This document shows, piece after piece, positions 1 to 7,309 of a stretch of 14,360 nt of DNA. Origin of the DNA: a candidate division TA06 bacterium DG_78 (GTDB taxonomy: Bacteria; Hydrothermota; Tepidihabitantia; SM23-42); the NCBI GenBank assembly GCA_001303225.1, contig LJNI01000045.1:1-14360 (forward strand). The letters are read 5' to 3'. Positions within the stretch are counted from its first letter, which is position 1, and each line of letters begins with the position of its first letter. Position numbers and translations under genes: made by a program. The notes under the pieces are model-generated. The model was not told where the DNA came from. It saw nothing but the letters and a program-made list of their open reading frames with translations, and ran no database searches.

Positions 1-1370
1 CGCTGCGTATATGATACAGGCACTTTCTTCTGCTTCTTCGCTTTACTAAAGTACGCAGCGATTGATGCAGCAGATTCAATGTCTTCTCTTCTCGGCTTTT
101 GTCCTTTGGGCACATGTGCCTTTAATATAGTATGGGCACCTCCATAACCGCGCACGTGGAAAAAATAGTCATTCGGTCGGGCACATTTAAAGGTCAATTC
201 AGCATTCGACTGTGCACTCTTCCCAACATAGACAATCGCTCCTGATGGTAAAGAAAATGTACGAAAGGGCAGAGGTTTCTCTTTCTGAGTAGTTACCGTT
301 ATCGTGGATGTCTTTGGCGTAAATTCGAACGTCTGAACTTTCGTATCTTCAATTTTTTTCTTAAGTTCTTTTATTTTCTCTTTTATGAGTGGCTGTCCAC
401 GCTTTTGTTTTTTATACTTGGAGAAATACCACTGTGCATTTTGCTGCGGTGTCTTTTTCGGGTCTAATGTAATATCAATATGTTTTTGTGTATAGACATT
501 AAGAAGTCTTATCTGTTTATCTCCACGTTTTAGTTTCGCAATATTTGCTAAAATCAGCTCGCCGCTGATCCGATAGAGTTCAATTTCTCCATCGATAAGC
601 ACTTTCTTTTCCAGTCTTGCAATACGCTTTTTGAGATTTTTGATTCGGTTTTTCTTTTTGGTTTGTAATAAGATTTCTGATTTCGTTTTGATGAATTGCT
701 CAAAACCATCTTCCAGTAATTTATTAAACGAAGCATATTCCTTTATGTACTCAGATGCAAAGAGACTGATGTGAAATGGTGAAACAGAAACGAGAAGGGG
801 TTTTGTATCTTCTCCAAGCACAATAGATTTTAGTTTTTGTAAATTTTCAGCAGTCAATTCACTGGCAAGATACTTGTCAATGCCTTCAATTTCTTTAATT
901 AATTGCTTGCTTTGCAGCGATCCTAATTTGTACTCTGTTAATGAAGTAATTGGTATTTTTGGGTTTTTCTGGATGTATCGTTTATATAGTTTTTTCTGCG
1001 CCGAAGGAGTCTTTATAACGATGTTCGGTGCTTCTCGATATAAAGAGATAATTACCTCGAGATTTTCTCTTTTGCCCATACTCAATCTTTCTAAATGCAA
1101 TGTCACGACCGGCATAAAGTCAGCTTGTTCAACTTTTATTATTCGGCTTGATTGTACATCGCTGCTGAAGTGTGTCAGCTGTTGGAAATTATTTTTGTTA
1201 GTTCTTGTGTAAAAAATCACTGGTGCTTCAGGATATAAGGAAATGAATAACGATTTCCTCGACATGATAATCTGCATAAGTCTATCCATACAGAGAATAT
1301 CATCAACGAACAAGTCGGTGAGGTCATGTGTGATCTCTCGCAAAAGGAGAAATAGATAAATACCGTTCAT
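1..1370 (-). CDS. rqcH: RqcH/NFACT-family ribosome quality control protein, C-terminus cut by window edge
   Basis: The frame is open for 456 codons from ATG 1370 to the window edge. RqcH-type proteins bind the 50S subunit after ribosome splitting and, with tRNA-Ala, add C-terminal alanine tails that mark stalled peptides for degradation. Visible parts are a divergent NFACT-N domain (about residues 1-150), a helix-hairpin-helix-like stretch near GIDKYLASEL, a Lys-rich coiled-coil middle (about 220-345), and the NFACT-R domain beginning near LPSGAIVYVGK. There, ELTFKCARPNDYFFHVRG, GGAH (usually PGSH), then AAYFSKAKKQKKVPVSYTQ match the family well. The N-terminal Asp-Arg pair needed for tailing in Bacillus RqcH seems absent: the aligned stretch reads EQADFMPVV. 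It starts 15 bases after the rluD stop, in the same frame, with no good ribosome binding site, so translation is probably coupled. The family is clear; tailing activity is not. Older annotations call such proteins fibronectin-binding. Confidence 0.88.
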   Translation of the reverse strand, partial: MNGIYLFLLLREITHDLTDLFVDDILCMDRLMQIIMSRKSLFISLYPEAPVIFYTRTNKNNFQQLTHFSSDVQSSRIIKVEQADFMPVVTLHLERLSMGKRENLEVIISLYREAPNIVIKTPSAQKKLYKRYIQKNPKIPITSLTEYKLGSLQSKQLIKEIEGIDKYLASELTAENLQKLKSIVLGEDTKPLLVSVSPFHISLFASEYIKEYASFNKLLEDGFEQFIKTKSEILLQTKKKNRIKNLKKRIARLEKKVLIDGEIELYRISGELILANIAKLKRGDKQIRLLNVYTQKHIDITLDPKKTPQQNAQWYFSKYKKQKRGQPLIKEKIKELKKKIEDTKVQTFEFTPKTSTITVTTQKEKPLPFRTFSLPSGAIVYVGKSAQSNAELTFKCARPNDYFFHVRGYGGAHTILKAHVPKGQKPRREDIESAASIAAYFSKAKKQKKVPVSYTQ

Positions 1371-1385
1371 GTAATAGGGGAACGT

Positions 1386-2360
1386 TTACTCCACTGTTGT
1401 TTGAAGATACGCTAGAACACTCTGCATGTCTTCTGGCAGCGGTGCGGTAAATTGTAGTTTTTTATGTGTTCGAGGGTGAGTGAACTCCATCTCAGATGCG
1501 TGGAGCGCTTGACGGTCAATTAGTTTCAACATTTCCTTGAATTGTGGTAAATACTTACTTTTTTTTATGACACCAGGACTTCTTCCTCCATAATCTTTAT
1601 CACCGATGATCGGACATCCGATATGTTTAAAGTGAACGCGGATCTGATGTGTTCTTCCCGTAATGAGAGAAACCTTCATGTGACTGGCAATGGGAAAACG
1701 TTCCAGTATCACAAAACGTGTGGTTGCAACTTTTGAAGACAGTGGCGTTACCGACATCTTTTTACGGTCTAAGCCGCTACGTCCGATCGGTGCTTCGATA
1801 ACTCCCTCGTGCAGACCGGGATAGTTCCAGCAGAGCGCATCGTACTTTTTTTTAACTTCACGTTTTTCAATCGCCCGGCTCAATGTACTCAGGGCATGGT
1901 CAGTTTTCGCAAAAAGAATCAAACCTGTGGTATCTTTGTCTAATCGGTGCAGGACACCAGGTCGTATTTTATCGCCCAAGGTCGGTAATCGAGTACAGTG
2001 ATAGAGTAAGGCATTGACCATGGTGTGTTCAAAATTACCACGTGCGGGATGAACAATAATTCCTTTATGTTTATTGACCACGATGATATCGTCGTCCTCA
2101 TAGATAACATTCAGAGGTATGTTTTCTGCCTTAATTTCAGGAGCAGGTCGAGTCTCAAAACGCACACAAATGGTATCATCTGTTTTGACTCGGTACGCGG
2201 GTTTTACTGGACTGTTATTCACGAGCACTTTACCTTGTTCAATTAATTTTTGGGTAAGATTTCTTGAGAGACCAATACCTGAGATAATCAAATACTGATC
2301 AATGCGTTTTCCTCGCTGTTTTTCTGCAACAATTCTTTTAAATTCCTTAACCTGAGCCAA
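1386..2360 (-). CDS. rluD: RluD-type 23S rRNA pseudouridine synthase
   Basis: This is a RluA-family pseudouridine synthase, which isomerises specific uridines in large-subunit rRNA (helix 69 for RluD itself). It has an N-terminal S4 RNA-binding domain (about residues 10-65, ending near KVLVNNSPVK) followed by the catalytic domain. The signature GVLHRLDKDTTGLILFAK contains the catalytic Asp, residue 141 from the start chosen here. GRTHQIRVHF and CPIIGDKDYGG are also typical. Two TTG starts are possible. TTG 2360 is preferred because GGAGAAG lies 7 bases upstream and the product begins MAQVKEFKR, like other RluD proteins. TTG 2381 would add seven residues (331 in all) and lengthen the overlap with rph from 14 to 35 bases. 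The length of 324 is normal. Exact target uridines cannot be read from the sequence, so RluA/RluC/RluD-like is the safe level. Confidence 0.92.
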   Translation of the reverse strand: MAQVKEFKRIVAEKQRGKRIDQYLIISGIGLSRNLTQKLIEQGKVLVNNSPVKPAYRVKTDDTICVRFETRPAPEIKAENIPLNVIYEDDDIIVVNKHKGIIVHPARGNFEHTMVNALLYHCTRLPTLGDKIRPGVLHRLDKDTTGLILFAKTDHALSTLSRAIEKREVKKKYDALCWNYPGLHEGVIEAPIGRSGLDRKKMSVTPLSSKVATTRFVILERFPIASHMKVSLITGRTHQIRVHFKHIGCPIIGDKDYGGRSPGVIKKSKYLPQFKEMLKLIDRQALHASEMEFTHPRTHKKLQFTAPLPEDMQSVLAYLQTTVE

Positions 2361-3066
2361 GTAATTTCTTCTCCAATTCAATAATCTCTTTTATTCCTGT
2401 GCTGCCTAATTCCAACAATTGATCAAATTCTTTACGGCTGATTGGCATCTTTTCTGCAGTTGCCTGAACTTCGATGAATTTTCCTCGACCCGTCATTACG
2501 AGATTCATATCAATCTCAGCATTACTATCTTCTTCATAATCAAGATCGAGCATCATCTGGTTGTTCACGATACCAACACTCGTTGCAGCAACATAATCAA
2601 GAATCGGAAAGGTACTGAACTCTTTATTTACCATCATCTTATTAACCGCACTCGAGAGAGCGATGAACGCACCATTTACCGCCGCAGTTCTCGTTCCTCC
2701 ATCTGCCTGAATAACATCACAGTCTATGATGAATGTGCGTTCACCGATAAAATGTAAGTTAAAAATTGGTCGTAATGAACGACCAATAAAACGACGAACT
2801 TCCTGTGTTCGACCGTTCAATCGTCCTTTATTGGCTTCTCGCTGTGTTCTCTCTTTGGTTGAAGAAGGCAGTAGGGAATACTCTGCAGTGAGCCAACCTT
2901 GGCCTTTCCCCAATAAGAATGGTGGTACGCGATTTTCTACAGTTACGGCACACAAAACTTGTGTCTTACCGCACCTAATTAAACACGAACCAGCACGGTA
3001 TTCGAGATAGTCGAGATCGATTTTCATTTCTCTTAATTGGTTGGGCTTTCTTCCGTCACTCCTCAT
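2347..3066 (-). CDS. rph: Ribonuclease PH (tRNA 3'-end exonuclease)
   Basis: RNase PH is a phosphate-dependent 3'-5' exoribonuclease that trims tRNA precursors and forms a hexameric ring. The 239-residue product is the usual bacterial length and matches along its whole length: the start MRSDGRKPNQLR, LTAEYSLLPSST, the arginine-rich LNGRTQEVRRFIGRSLR that binds phosphate and RNA, and the core DCDVIQADGGTRTAAVNGAF. ATG 3066 directly follows the murI TAG stop. The strong ribosome binding site AAAGGAG lies inside the end of murI, 5 bases from the ATG. The 3' end overlaps rluD. The neighbouring tRNA gene lacks an encoded CCA, which fits a cell that trims and then adds CCA. Confidence 0.97.
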   Translation of the reverse strand: MRSDGRKPNQLREMKIDLDYLEYRAGSCLIRCGKTQVLCAVTVENRVPPFLLGKGQGWLTAEYSLLPSSTKERTQREANKGRLNGRTQEVRRFIGRSLRPIFNLHFIGERTFIIDCDVIQADGGTRTAAVNGAFIALSSAVNKMMVNKEFSTFPILDYVAATSVGIVNNQMMLDLDYEEDSNAEIDMNLVMTGRGKFIEVQATAEKMPISRKEFDQLLELGSTGIKEIIELEKKLLGSG

Positions 3067-3867
3067 CTACACTCCTTTCAATGCAACACGTGAAACGTTG
3101 TGCATAGGTTCACCCAAAAAACGTTCGCCAATTTCCTTGAAATTCATTGACAAGTCAGTTAAATAAATAGAAATAAAACCGCTTCCCTCATGGTTCTCAA
3201 GGTCTAAACGTTTGAGCTCTTGCGCTAGTTCTAATCCGACTTCACGTGATGCATCGACGTAATTAATGTCACCCATAGTTTCTTTAATCACCTTCATCAA
3301 TAGAGGAAAGTGCGTACACCCGAGTAATAGAGTATTGATATTATCTTCCTTTAATGGTTTCAAATAGGTTTCAACAATCAATTTTGTAGCAGGATGGTCG
3401 AACCACCCTTCTTCGACGAGCGAAACAAAGAGCGGACACGCACGACCAAGGATTTCACACTGAGCATCGAGTGCTTTAAATATTTTTTCATAGGCACCAC
3501 TGTATATAGTGAGGGTAGTACCGATGACTCCTACCTTACCGGTTTTTGTGAGTTCTACAGCTTTTTTCGCACCCGATTTTATCACACCAATAATCGGGAC
3601 GGTATATCTTTTTTGTAAAATATCGAGGGCAACTGATGACGATGAGTAGCAGGCAATGACAACATACTTAGCACCTCTGGAGATCAGAAATTCTGTATTT
3701 TCCTTTGAGAATTGTATGATTGCCTCAACTGATTTTGTTCCGTAAGGTAGTCGTGCTGTATCGCCGAGATAGATAATATCTTCCTGTGGCAATATTTTTT
3801 TTATTTCCTTCGCAACAGTCAGACCTCCAATGCCAGAGTCGAAAATACCCACCGGATTTTTATTCAA
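3067..3867 (-). CDS. murI: Glutamate racemase with variant first catalytic-Cys motif
   Basis: MurI converts L-glutamate to D-glutamate for peptidoglycan using two cysteines as acid and base, without a cofactor. The 266-residue product has the family order: GIFDSGIGGLTV (Asp10, Ser11), LGDTARLPYG, first cysteine at residue 73 and second in LLGCTHFPLL (Cys184, Thr185, His186). The first cysteine motif is odd: it reads ACYSSSS where the family normally has ACNTAS, so the substrate-contacting Asn is Tyr74 and Thr is Ser75. Both catalytic cysteines remain, so racemase activity is likely but specificity may differ. The start is TTG 3867, which overlaps the amidase stop in TTGA and has AAGGAG 9 bases upstream. 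The product then begins MNKNPVGIFDSG, as expected for the family. Confidence 0.92.
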   Translation of the reverse strand: MNKNPVGIFDSGIGGLTVAKEIKKILPQEDIIYLGDTARLPYGTKSVEAIIQFSKENTEFLISRGAKYVVIACYSSSSVALDILQKRYTVPIIGVIKSGAKKAVELTKTGKVGVIGTTLTIYSGAYEKIFKALDAQCEILGRACPLFVSLVEEGWFDHPATKLIVETYLKPLKEDNINTLLLGCTHFPLLMKVIKETMGDINYVDASREVGLELAQELKRLDLENHEGSGFISIYLTDLSMNFKEIGERFLGEPMHNVSRVALKGV

Positions 3868-5210
3868 TTGTTTAATCTCCTTTCGTAGTCTTTAATATAT
3901 GTCTGTATCCCACGAAATATTGAATGTGCTACCTTCTTCCTAAATTGTTTCTGCTTTAAGAGGTTTTCTTCATCGACATGTGATATGAATGCACATTCTA
4001 CGAGTACTGCTGGCATAAATGCGCCGTGGAGTACATAAAATCCTGCTTGGCTAACACCACGCGAGGGGATTGAGAGAGATTTTTCTGCGCTCGCCTGGAT
4101 GTGTTCGGCAAAACTGTTGGATTCCTCTAAATAAACATTCTGAGCAAGGTCATGAAGTATGAAGCTTATTTCATCAGTGGGTACAATGCCGTCAAATTTT
4201 AATGCAGCATTTTCGAGTGCTGCTGCTGCCCGTGCTTCATCGGTTTTCGCCTCAGAGAGAAAGAATGTTTCAAATCCCCTCGATTTCGATTTATTTTTGG
4301 CGGCTGCATTGCAGTGAACACTCACAAAGAGATCAGCACTATTACGATTGGCAATGTTCGTACGTTCTCTGAGGGACAGATAGATATCTTTCTCTCTTGT
4401 GAGTAACACATCGATTTTGAGAGAATCCTTGATTAACTTTTTCAGCTCCAGAGCAATACCGAGATTGGCATCCTTCTCATAGAGCCCCTTTTTGCCTACT
4501 GCTCCAGGGTCGATACCACCATGTCCAGGGTCGATGACAATCAGTCGAACTTCTTCGGTGATTTTGTTATAGAAAACAACTTCATGCGGTCGTTCGAAAA
4601 AAGAATTAACATTTTCTACATCAAACTCTATTTGCGTATAGGTTTCAAATGTTGAAAGTTTAATTGATTTTACTGATTTAGCCTTCGAGTTGATTTTATT
4701 CTTGTACCGTCCATCGATTTCTATGATAACTCTTTTTTGTGAAAACTGAACATCGAACTCGATCGGAGTTTTCCATTCAAACGTAACGACACTCGAATCA
4801 CCCCTTGCAATAATCGATATTTTGTCGATAAGGGGAGCTTCTTTTATTTCTTTAATAAAAATGAGTTTCTCGAACGATTTACCGAGTGTTGATGTTATTG
4901 CATTCACAGGGAAATAGACTTCTTGTGAAATATAGAGAGGTGCAAAGGGCACATTTTGATATACTCCGTCATATACTACTGTATTGATGTTTGCCATGAG
5001 GACGAGTTTATGGCCACCGCCAGTAAGGTACAATCGTTGATTCGCATTGTTCAGAACATAATTGACATTTAAAACCTCAACGATTGTTTTTAGCGGTACA
5101 TAGTCTTGAAACTCAATCCGCTCAGATTCAACTTCAATACTACGGTTTTCGCATGTGATCTCGTATTGATGTGGGAAGACTGAAATGAGAGTGATAAGCA
5201 ATACTGTCAT
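3864..5210 (-). CDS. Exported N-acetylmuramoyl-L-alanine amidase (AmiC-like, Amidase_3)
   Basis: This is a zinc amidase that cuts between N-acetylmuramic acid and L-Ala of the stem peptide, acting outside the inner membrane. A very short hydrophobic leader (MTVLLITLISVF) precedes an N-terminal half resembling copper-amine-oxidase-N and AMIN-type wall-binding domains (about residues 20-215). The Amidase_3 domain runs from about 222 to 445. Ligands are His230 in DPGHGG, Glu245 in LYEKDANL and His299 in VHCNA, with the catalytic Glu405 in VECAFISH. Residues about 335-385 form an extra helical segment (around EISFILHDLAQ) like that which blocks the active site of E. coli AmiB/AmiC until EnvC or NlpD binds. 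ATG 5210 overlaps the smpB stop in ATGA and has AAGG upstream. An in-frame TAA just upstream excludes a longer start. The EnvC-like gene lies across the promoter region. Confidence 0.93.
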   Translation of the reverse strand: MTVLLITLISVFPHQYEITCENRSIEVESERIEFQDYVPLKTIVEVLNVNYVLNNANQRLYLTGGGHKLVLMANINTVVYDGVYQNVPFAPLYISQEVYFPVNAITSTLGKSFEKLIFIKEIKEAPLIDKISIIARGDSSVVTFEWKTPIEFDVQFSQKRVIIEIDGRYKNKINSKAKSVKSIKLSTFETYTQIEFDVENVNSFFERPHEVVFYNKITEEVRLIVIDPGHGGIDPGAVGKKGLYEKDANLGIALELKKLIKDSLKIDVLLTREKDIYLSLRERTNIANRNSADLFVSVHCNAAAKNKSKSRGFETFFLSEAKTDEARAAAALENAALKFDGIVPTDEISFILHDLAQNVYLEESNSFAEHIQASAEKSLSIPSRGVSQAGFYVLHGAFMPAVLVECAFISHVDEENLLKQKQFRKKVAHSIFRGIQTYIKDYERRLNN

Positions 5211-5656
5211 CGCATCGCCTTTTTAATTTTGCGAACCTTGAGATCTTCTTCTCTCTTTAAGATTTTTTCTTTTTTATCATAGAGTCTCTTACGTCGACAC
5301 ACTCCAATAGTAAGTTTCGCAAGACCATGATTACTAAAGTAAATTTTTAATGGAATGAGTGTGTTGCCTCGTTGCTGAACCAAACCGTATAATTTTTTAA
5401 TCTCACCACGTTTCAGGAGCAGCTTTCTGCGCCGTTTAGGATCGATTGTTACGTGAGCAGTACACTTATACGGTGAAATATGAAGATTAAAGAGATAGAT
5501 TTCTCCATCTCTGATCTCACCATAGGCATCGCTCAGCGAAACAGCACCCTGACGAAGCGATTTGACCTCGCTTCCTTTAAGCACAATGCCTGCCTCATAG
5601 GTATCGAGGATATGATAATCGTGTTGTGCCTTGCGATTCGTCGCCATAACCTTCAT
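5207..5656 (-). CDS. smpB: SmpB, tmRNA-binding protein for trans-translation
   Basis: SmpB carries tmRNA into stalled ribosomes and sits in the empty mRNA channel. At 149 residues it is normal in length. Family blocks are NRKAQHDYHILDTYEAGIVL, GSEVKSLRQG, NLHISPY, IDPKRRRKLLL, LIPLKIYF and, towards the end, YDKKEKILKRE followed by a basic tail, which normally folds in the mRNA channel. It is the first gene of the minus-strand unit. Two starts are possible, ATG 5656 and ATG 5647. Neither has a usable ribosome binding site. Because the promoter places the expected first transcribed base at or next to 5656, ATG 5656 is chosen as a leaderless start. No tmRNA gene was seen in the window. Confidence 0.96.
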   Translation of the reverse strand: MKVMATNRKAQHDYHILDTYEAGIVLKGSEVKSLRQGAVSLSDAYGEIRDGEIYLFNLHISPYKCTAHVTIDPKRRRKLLLKRGEIKKLYGLVQQRGNTLIPLKIYFSNHGLAKLTIGVCRRKRLYDKKEKILKREEDLKVRKIKKAMR

Positions 5657-5661
5657 TTTGC

Positions 5662-5690
5662 ATTATAACTGTAATCAATAATAAAGTCAA
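5662..5690 (-). promoter_or_regulatory. Sigma70 promoter for the smpB-rqcH unit (leaderless)
   Basis: Read on the minus strand, TTGACT (5690-5685) is followed after exactly 17 bases by a perfect TATAAT (5667-5662). Only five bases (GCAAA) separate this -10 box from ATG 5656. A start site 6-8 bases past the -10 box would therefore fall on the ATG itself, giving a leaderless smpB mRNA. The element match is direct observation; the transcription start is predicted. Confidence 0.85.
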
Positions 5691-5725
5691 TAATAGTGAT
5701 TACGGAGATTACAAAAAAGATTGAT

Positions 5726-5752
5726 GGGCTCTGAACACGATATGCAGAGGCC
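5726..5752. repeat. Imperfect dyad between the divergent promoters
   Basis: GGGCTCTG (5726-5733) and CAGAGGCC (5745-5752) are inverted with one mismatch around an 11-base centre. The dyad sits between the two -35 boxes of the divergent promoters (5685-5690 and 5760-5765), roughly midway. It could be an operator for a dimeric regulator acting on both units, but short dyads also arise by chance. Confidence 0.4.
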
Positions 5753-5759
5753 ATATATC

Positions 5760-5787
5760 TTGACATAAAAAGAATTATGATTATGAT
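5760..5787 (+). promoter_or_regulatory. Sigma70 promoter for ftsE-ftsX-envC (leaderless)
   Basis: A perfect TTGACA (5760-5765) is followed after 16 bases by TATGAT (5782-5787), one mismatch from consensus. Seven bases separate the -10 box from ATG 5795, so the predicted start site falls on the ftsE ATG or one base away. There is no purine-rich ribosome binding site upstream of ftsE, which agrees with leaderless initiation. Confidence 0.78.
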
Positions 5788-5794
5788 TATTTAA

Positions 5795-6454
5795 ATGATT
5801 TCATTCAATCGAGTTACAAAGATATACCAGAAAGACTGGGTTGGATTAAAAGATATAACATTTCAAATCAAACAGGGTGAATTTATTTTTGTTTGTGGTC
5901 CAACTGGTGCCGGTAAAAGCACCCTTCTCAAATTGATCTACAAAGACGAGGATCCAACCGAGGGTATAATTAAGGTTTTGGATTGGAATTTAGGGACATT
6001 GAGGAAGAATAACATACCTCAGTTACGGAGGAAAATTGGTGTTATTTTTCAAGATTTTAAATTACTGCAGGATCGCACACTCGAAGAGAATGTTGCCTTC
6101 GCACTCGAAGTTACAGATATTCCGCCTCGTGACCTGAGAAAAAAACTAATGGAGACTTTAACATATCTGCGGTTGAGTCACAAAAGATTTTCGTATCCAT
6201 TCCAGTTATCCGGCGGTGAACAGCAAAAAGTTGCTATTGCTCGTGCCTTGGTAAGAGACCCGTACATTCTCTTGGCTGATGAACCGACCGGTAACCTCGA
6301 TGCGAAGAGTTCACAGGAAATTATGAATACTTTATTCGATATCAATTATAAAGGAACGACCGTACTGATGGCAACGCATGATCTCAAACTGGTTAAAAAA
6401 ATGAAAAAACGCATGATCTATCTCGAAGAAGGTAAATTAACAACACACAACTAG
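5795..6454 (+). CDS. ftsE: FtsE, cell-division ABC-type ATPase
   Basis: FtsE is the cytoplasmic ATPase of the FtsEX complex, which does not transport a substrate but converts ATP hydrolysis into activation of periplasmic wall hydrolases at the septum. The 219-residue length is typical. Visible motifs are Walker [10 protein letters not shown] (residues 35-43), Q-loop Gln86 in GVIFQDF, ABC signature LSGGEQQ (138-144), Walker B ending ILLADEP and followed by TGNLD, and switch His195 in MATHD. ATG 5795 is the only sensible start and is predicted to be leaderless. ftsX follows after three bases. The identity rests on family motifs together with the ftsX and envC-like neighbours; LolD or MacB-type ATPases share similar motifs but not this context. 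Confidence 0.96.
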   Translation: MISFNRVTKIYQKDWVGLKDITFQIKQGEFIFVCGPTGAGKSTLLKLIYKDEDPTEGIIKVLDWNLGTLRKNNIPQLRRKIGVIFQDFKLLQDRTLEENVAFALEVTDIPPRDLRKKLMETLTYLRLSHKRFSYPFQLSGGEQQKVAIARALVRDPYILLADEPTGNLDAKSSQEIMNTLFDINYKGTTVLMATHDLKLVKKMKKRMIYLEEGKLTTHN

Positions 6455-6457
6455 ATA

Positions 6458-7309
6458 ATGTCACTGCAAATAAGTATACGAGAAGGCATTAAAACAATTA
6501 CCCGAAACGGATCACTCTTTTTCTTGTCGCTGCTGGTTGTTTCCATATCGCTCTTTTTGCTGTCACTCTTCGGCTTAGTCACCATTAATCTCTACTACTC
6601 ATTGAGAATTCTCGACGAGAAAATTGAAATAATCGCCTTCCTTGATGAACCTGCCGACATCACTACGCTCAAATCCAACATTCTCAAAATACATGGTGTA
6701 CGAGACGTGATTTATGTATCTTCAGATCAGGCACTGAAAGAATTGCAGCGTGAATTAAAGGAAACAGAAGAGGTGTTGTCTATTTTCGAAGAAAATCCTC
6801 TTCCTGCGTCATTGCGAATTAAATTGGATGCAGATTATAGAAATGCACAAGGCCTTGAGGATATAAGCGGTAAAATTATGTTGTTGAGAGGGGTGAAAGA
6901 AACGATATATGGTGGTGAACTTGTCGATCAGTTAAAAAAGATAACCAAGGCAATCACTGCATTTGATATTGGACTACTCTTGATTATTGTGTTTTCTGTG
7001 ATATTTGTGATATTCCAAACAATTAAGTTAACGATTTTTGCACGATCGAGGGAAATTGAGATTATGAAACTTGTCGGCGCATCTGCTTCATTCATTGCAG
7101 TTCCTTTTGCATTCGAGGGTTTTGTCCAGGGATTTGTAGGTGGTCTTATCGCCTTTGTGCTCACTATTATCACCTATCAGATTGCCGTCGTGTACTTCTT
7201 CGGCGAACTCTACTTCCATTTCTGGTGGTTTTTCTTCGGTGACATTGCGTGCGGTATTATCTTTGGCATTATTGGTTCGGGCGTCGCAGTACAGAGGTTT
7301 TTAAAATGA
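6458..7309 (+). CDS. ftsX: FtsX, cell-division membrane protein partnering FtsE
   Basis: FtsX is the membrane half of the FtsEX complex; its extracytoplasmic loop binds the coiled coil of EnvC-type activators. The 283-residue protein has a short cytoplasmic N-terminus, TM1 at about 19-47, a large external domain (about 50-165) and then three further membrane segments at about 170-194, 216-248 and 259-281. The cytoplasmic stretch REIEIMKLVGAS just after TM2 is the usual FtsX signature contacting the ATPase. ATG 6458 lies three bases past the ftsE stop with no ribosome binding site nearby, so it is probably translated by coupling. The stop overlaps the next gene in ATGA. Confidence 0.96.
   Translation: MSLQISIREGIKTITRNGSLFFLSLLVVSISLFLLSLFGLVTINLYYSLRILDEKIEIIAFLDEPADITTLKSNILKIHGVRDVIYVSSDQALKELQRELKETEEVLSIFEENPLPASLRIKLDADYRNAQGLEDISGKIMLLRGVKETIYGGELVDQLKKITKAITAFDIGLLLIIVFSVIFVIFQTIKLTIFARSREIEIMKLVGASASFIAVPFAFEGFVQGFVGGLIAFVLTIITYQIAVVYFFGELYFHFWWFFFGDIACGIIFGIIGSGVAVQRFLK

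Noticed and set aside
554..736. 60-codon minus-strand frame
   Set aside because: It is an alternate frame within rqcH, whose own frame reads through without interruption.
874..1212. 112-codon plus-strand frame inside the first gene
   Set aside because: It lies antisense to a continuous, family-matching RqcH frame; the composition looks like a shadow and there is no ribosome binding site.
7249..7305. Longer GTG start for the EnvC-like protein
   Set aside because: It would overlap ftsX by 61 bases, while ATG 7306 has AGAGG at good spacing and the common ATGA overlap; kept only as an alternative.
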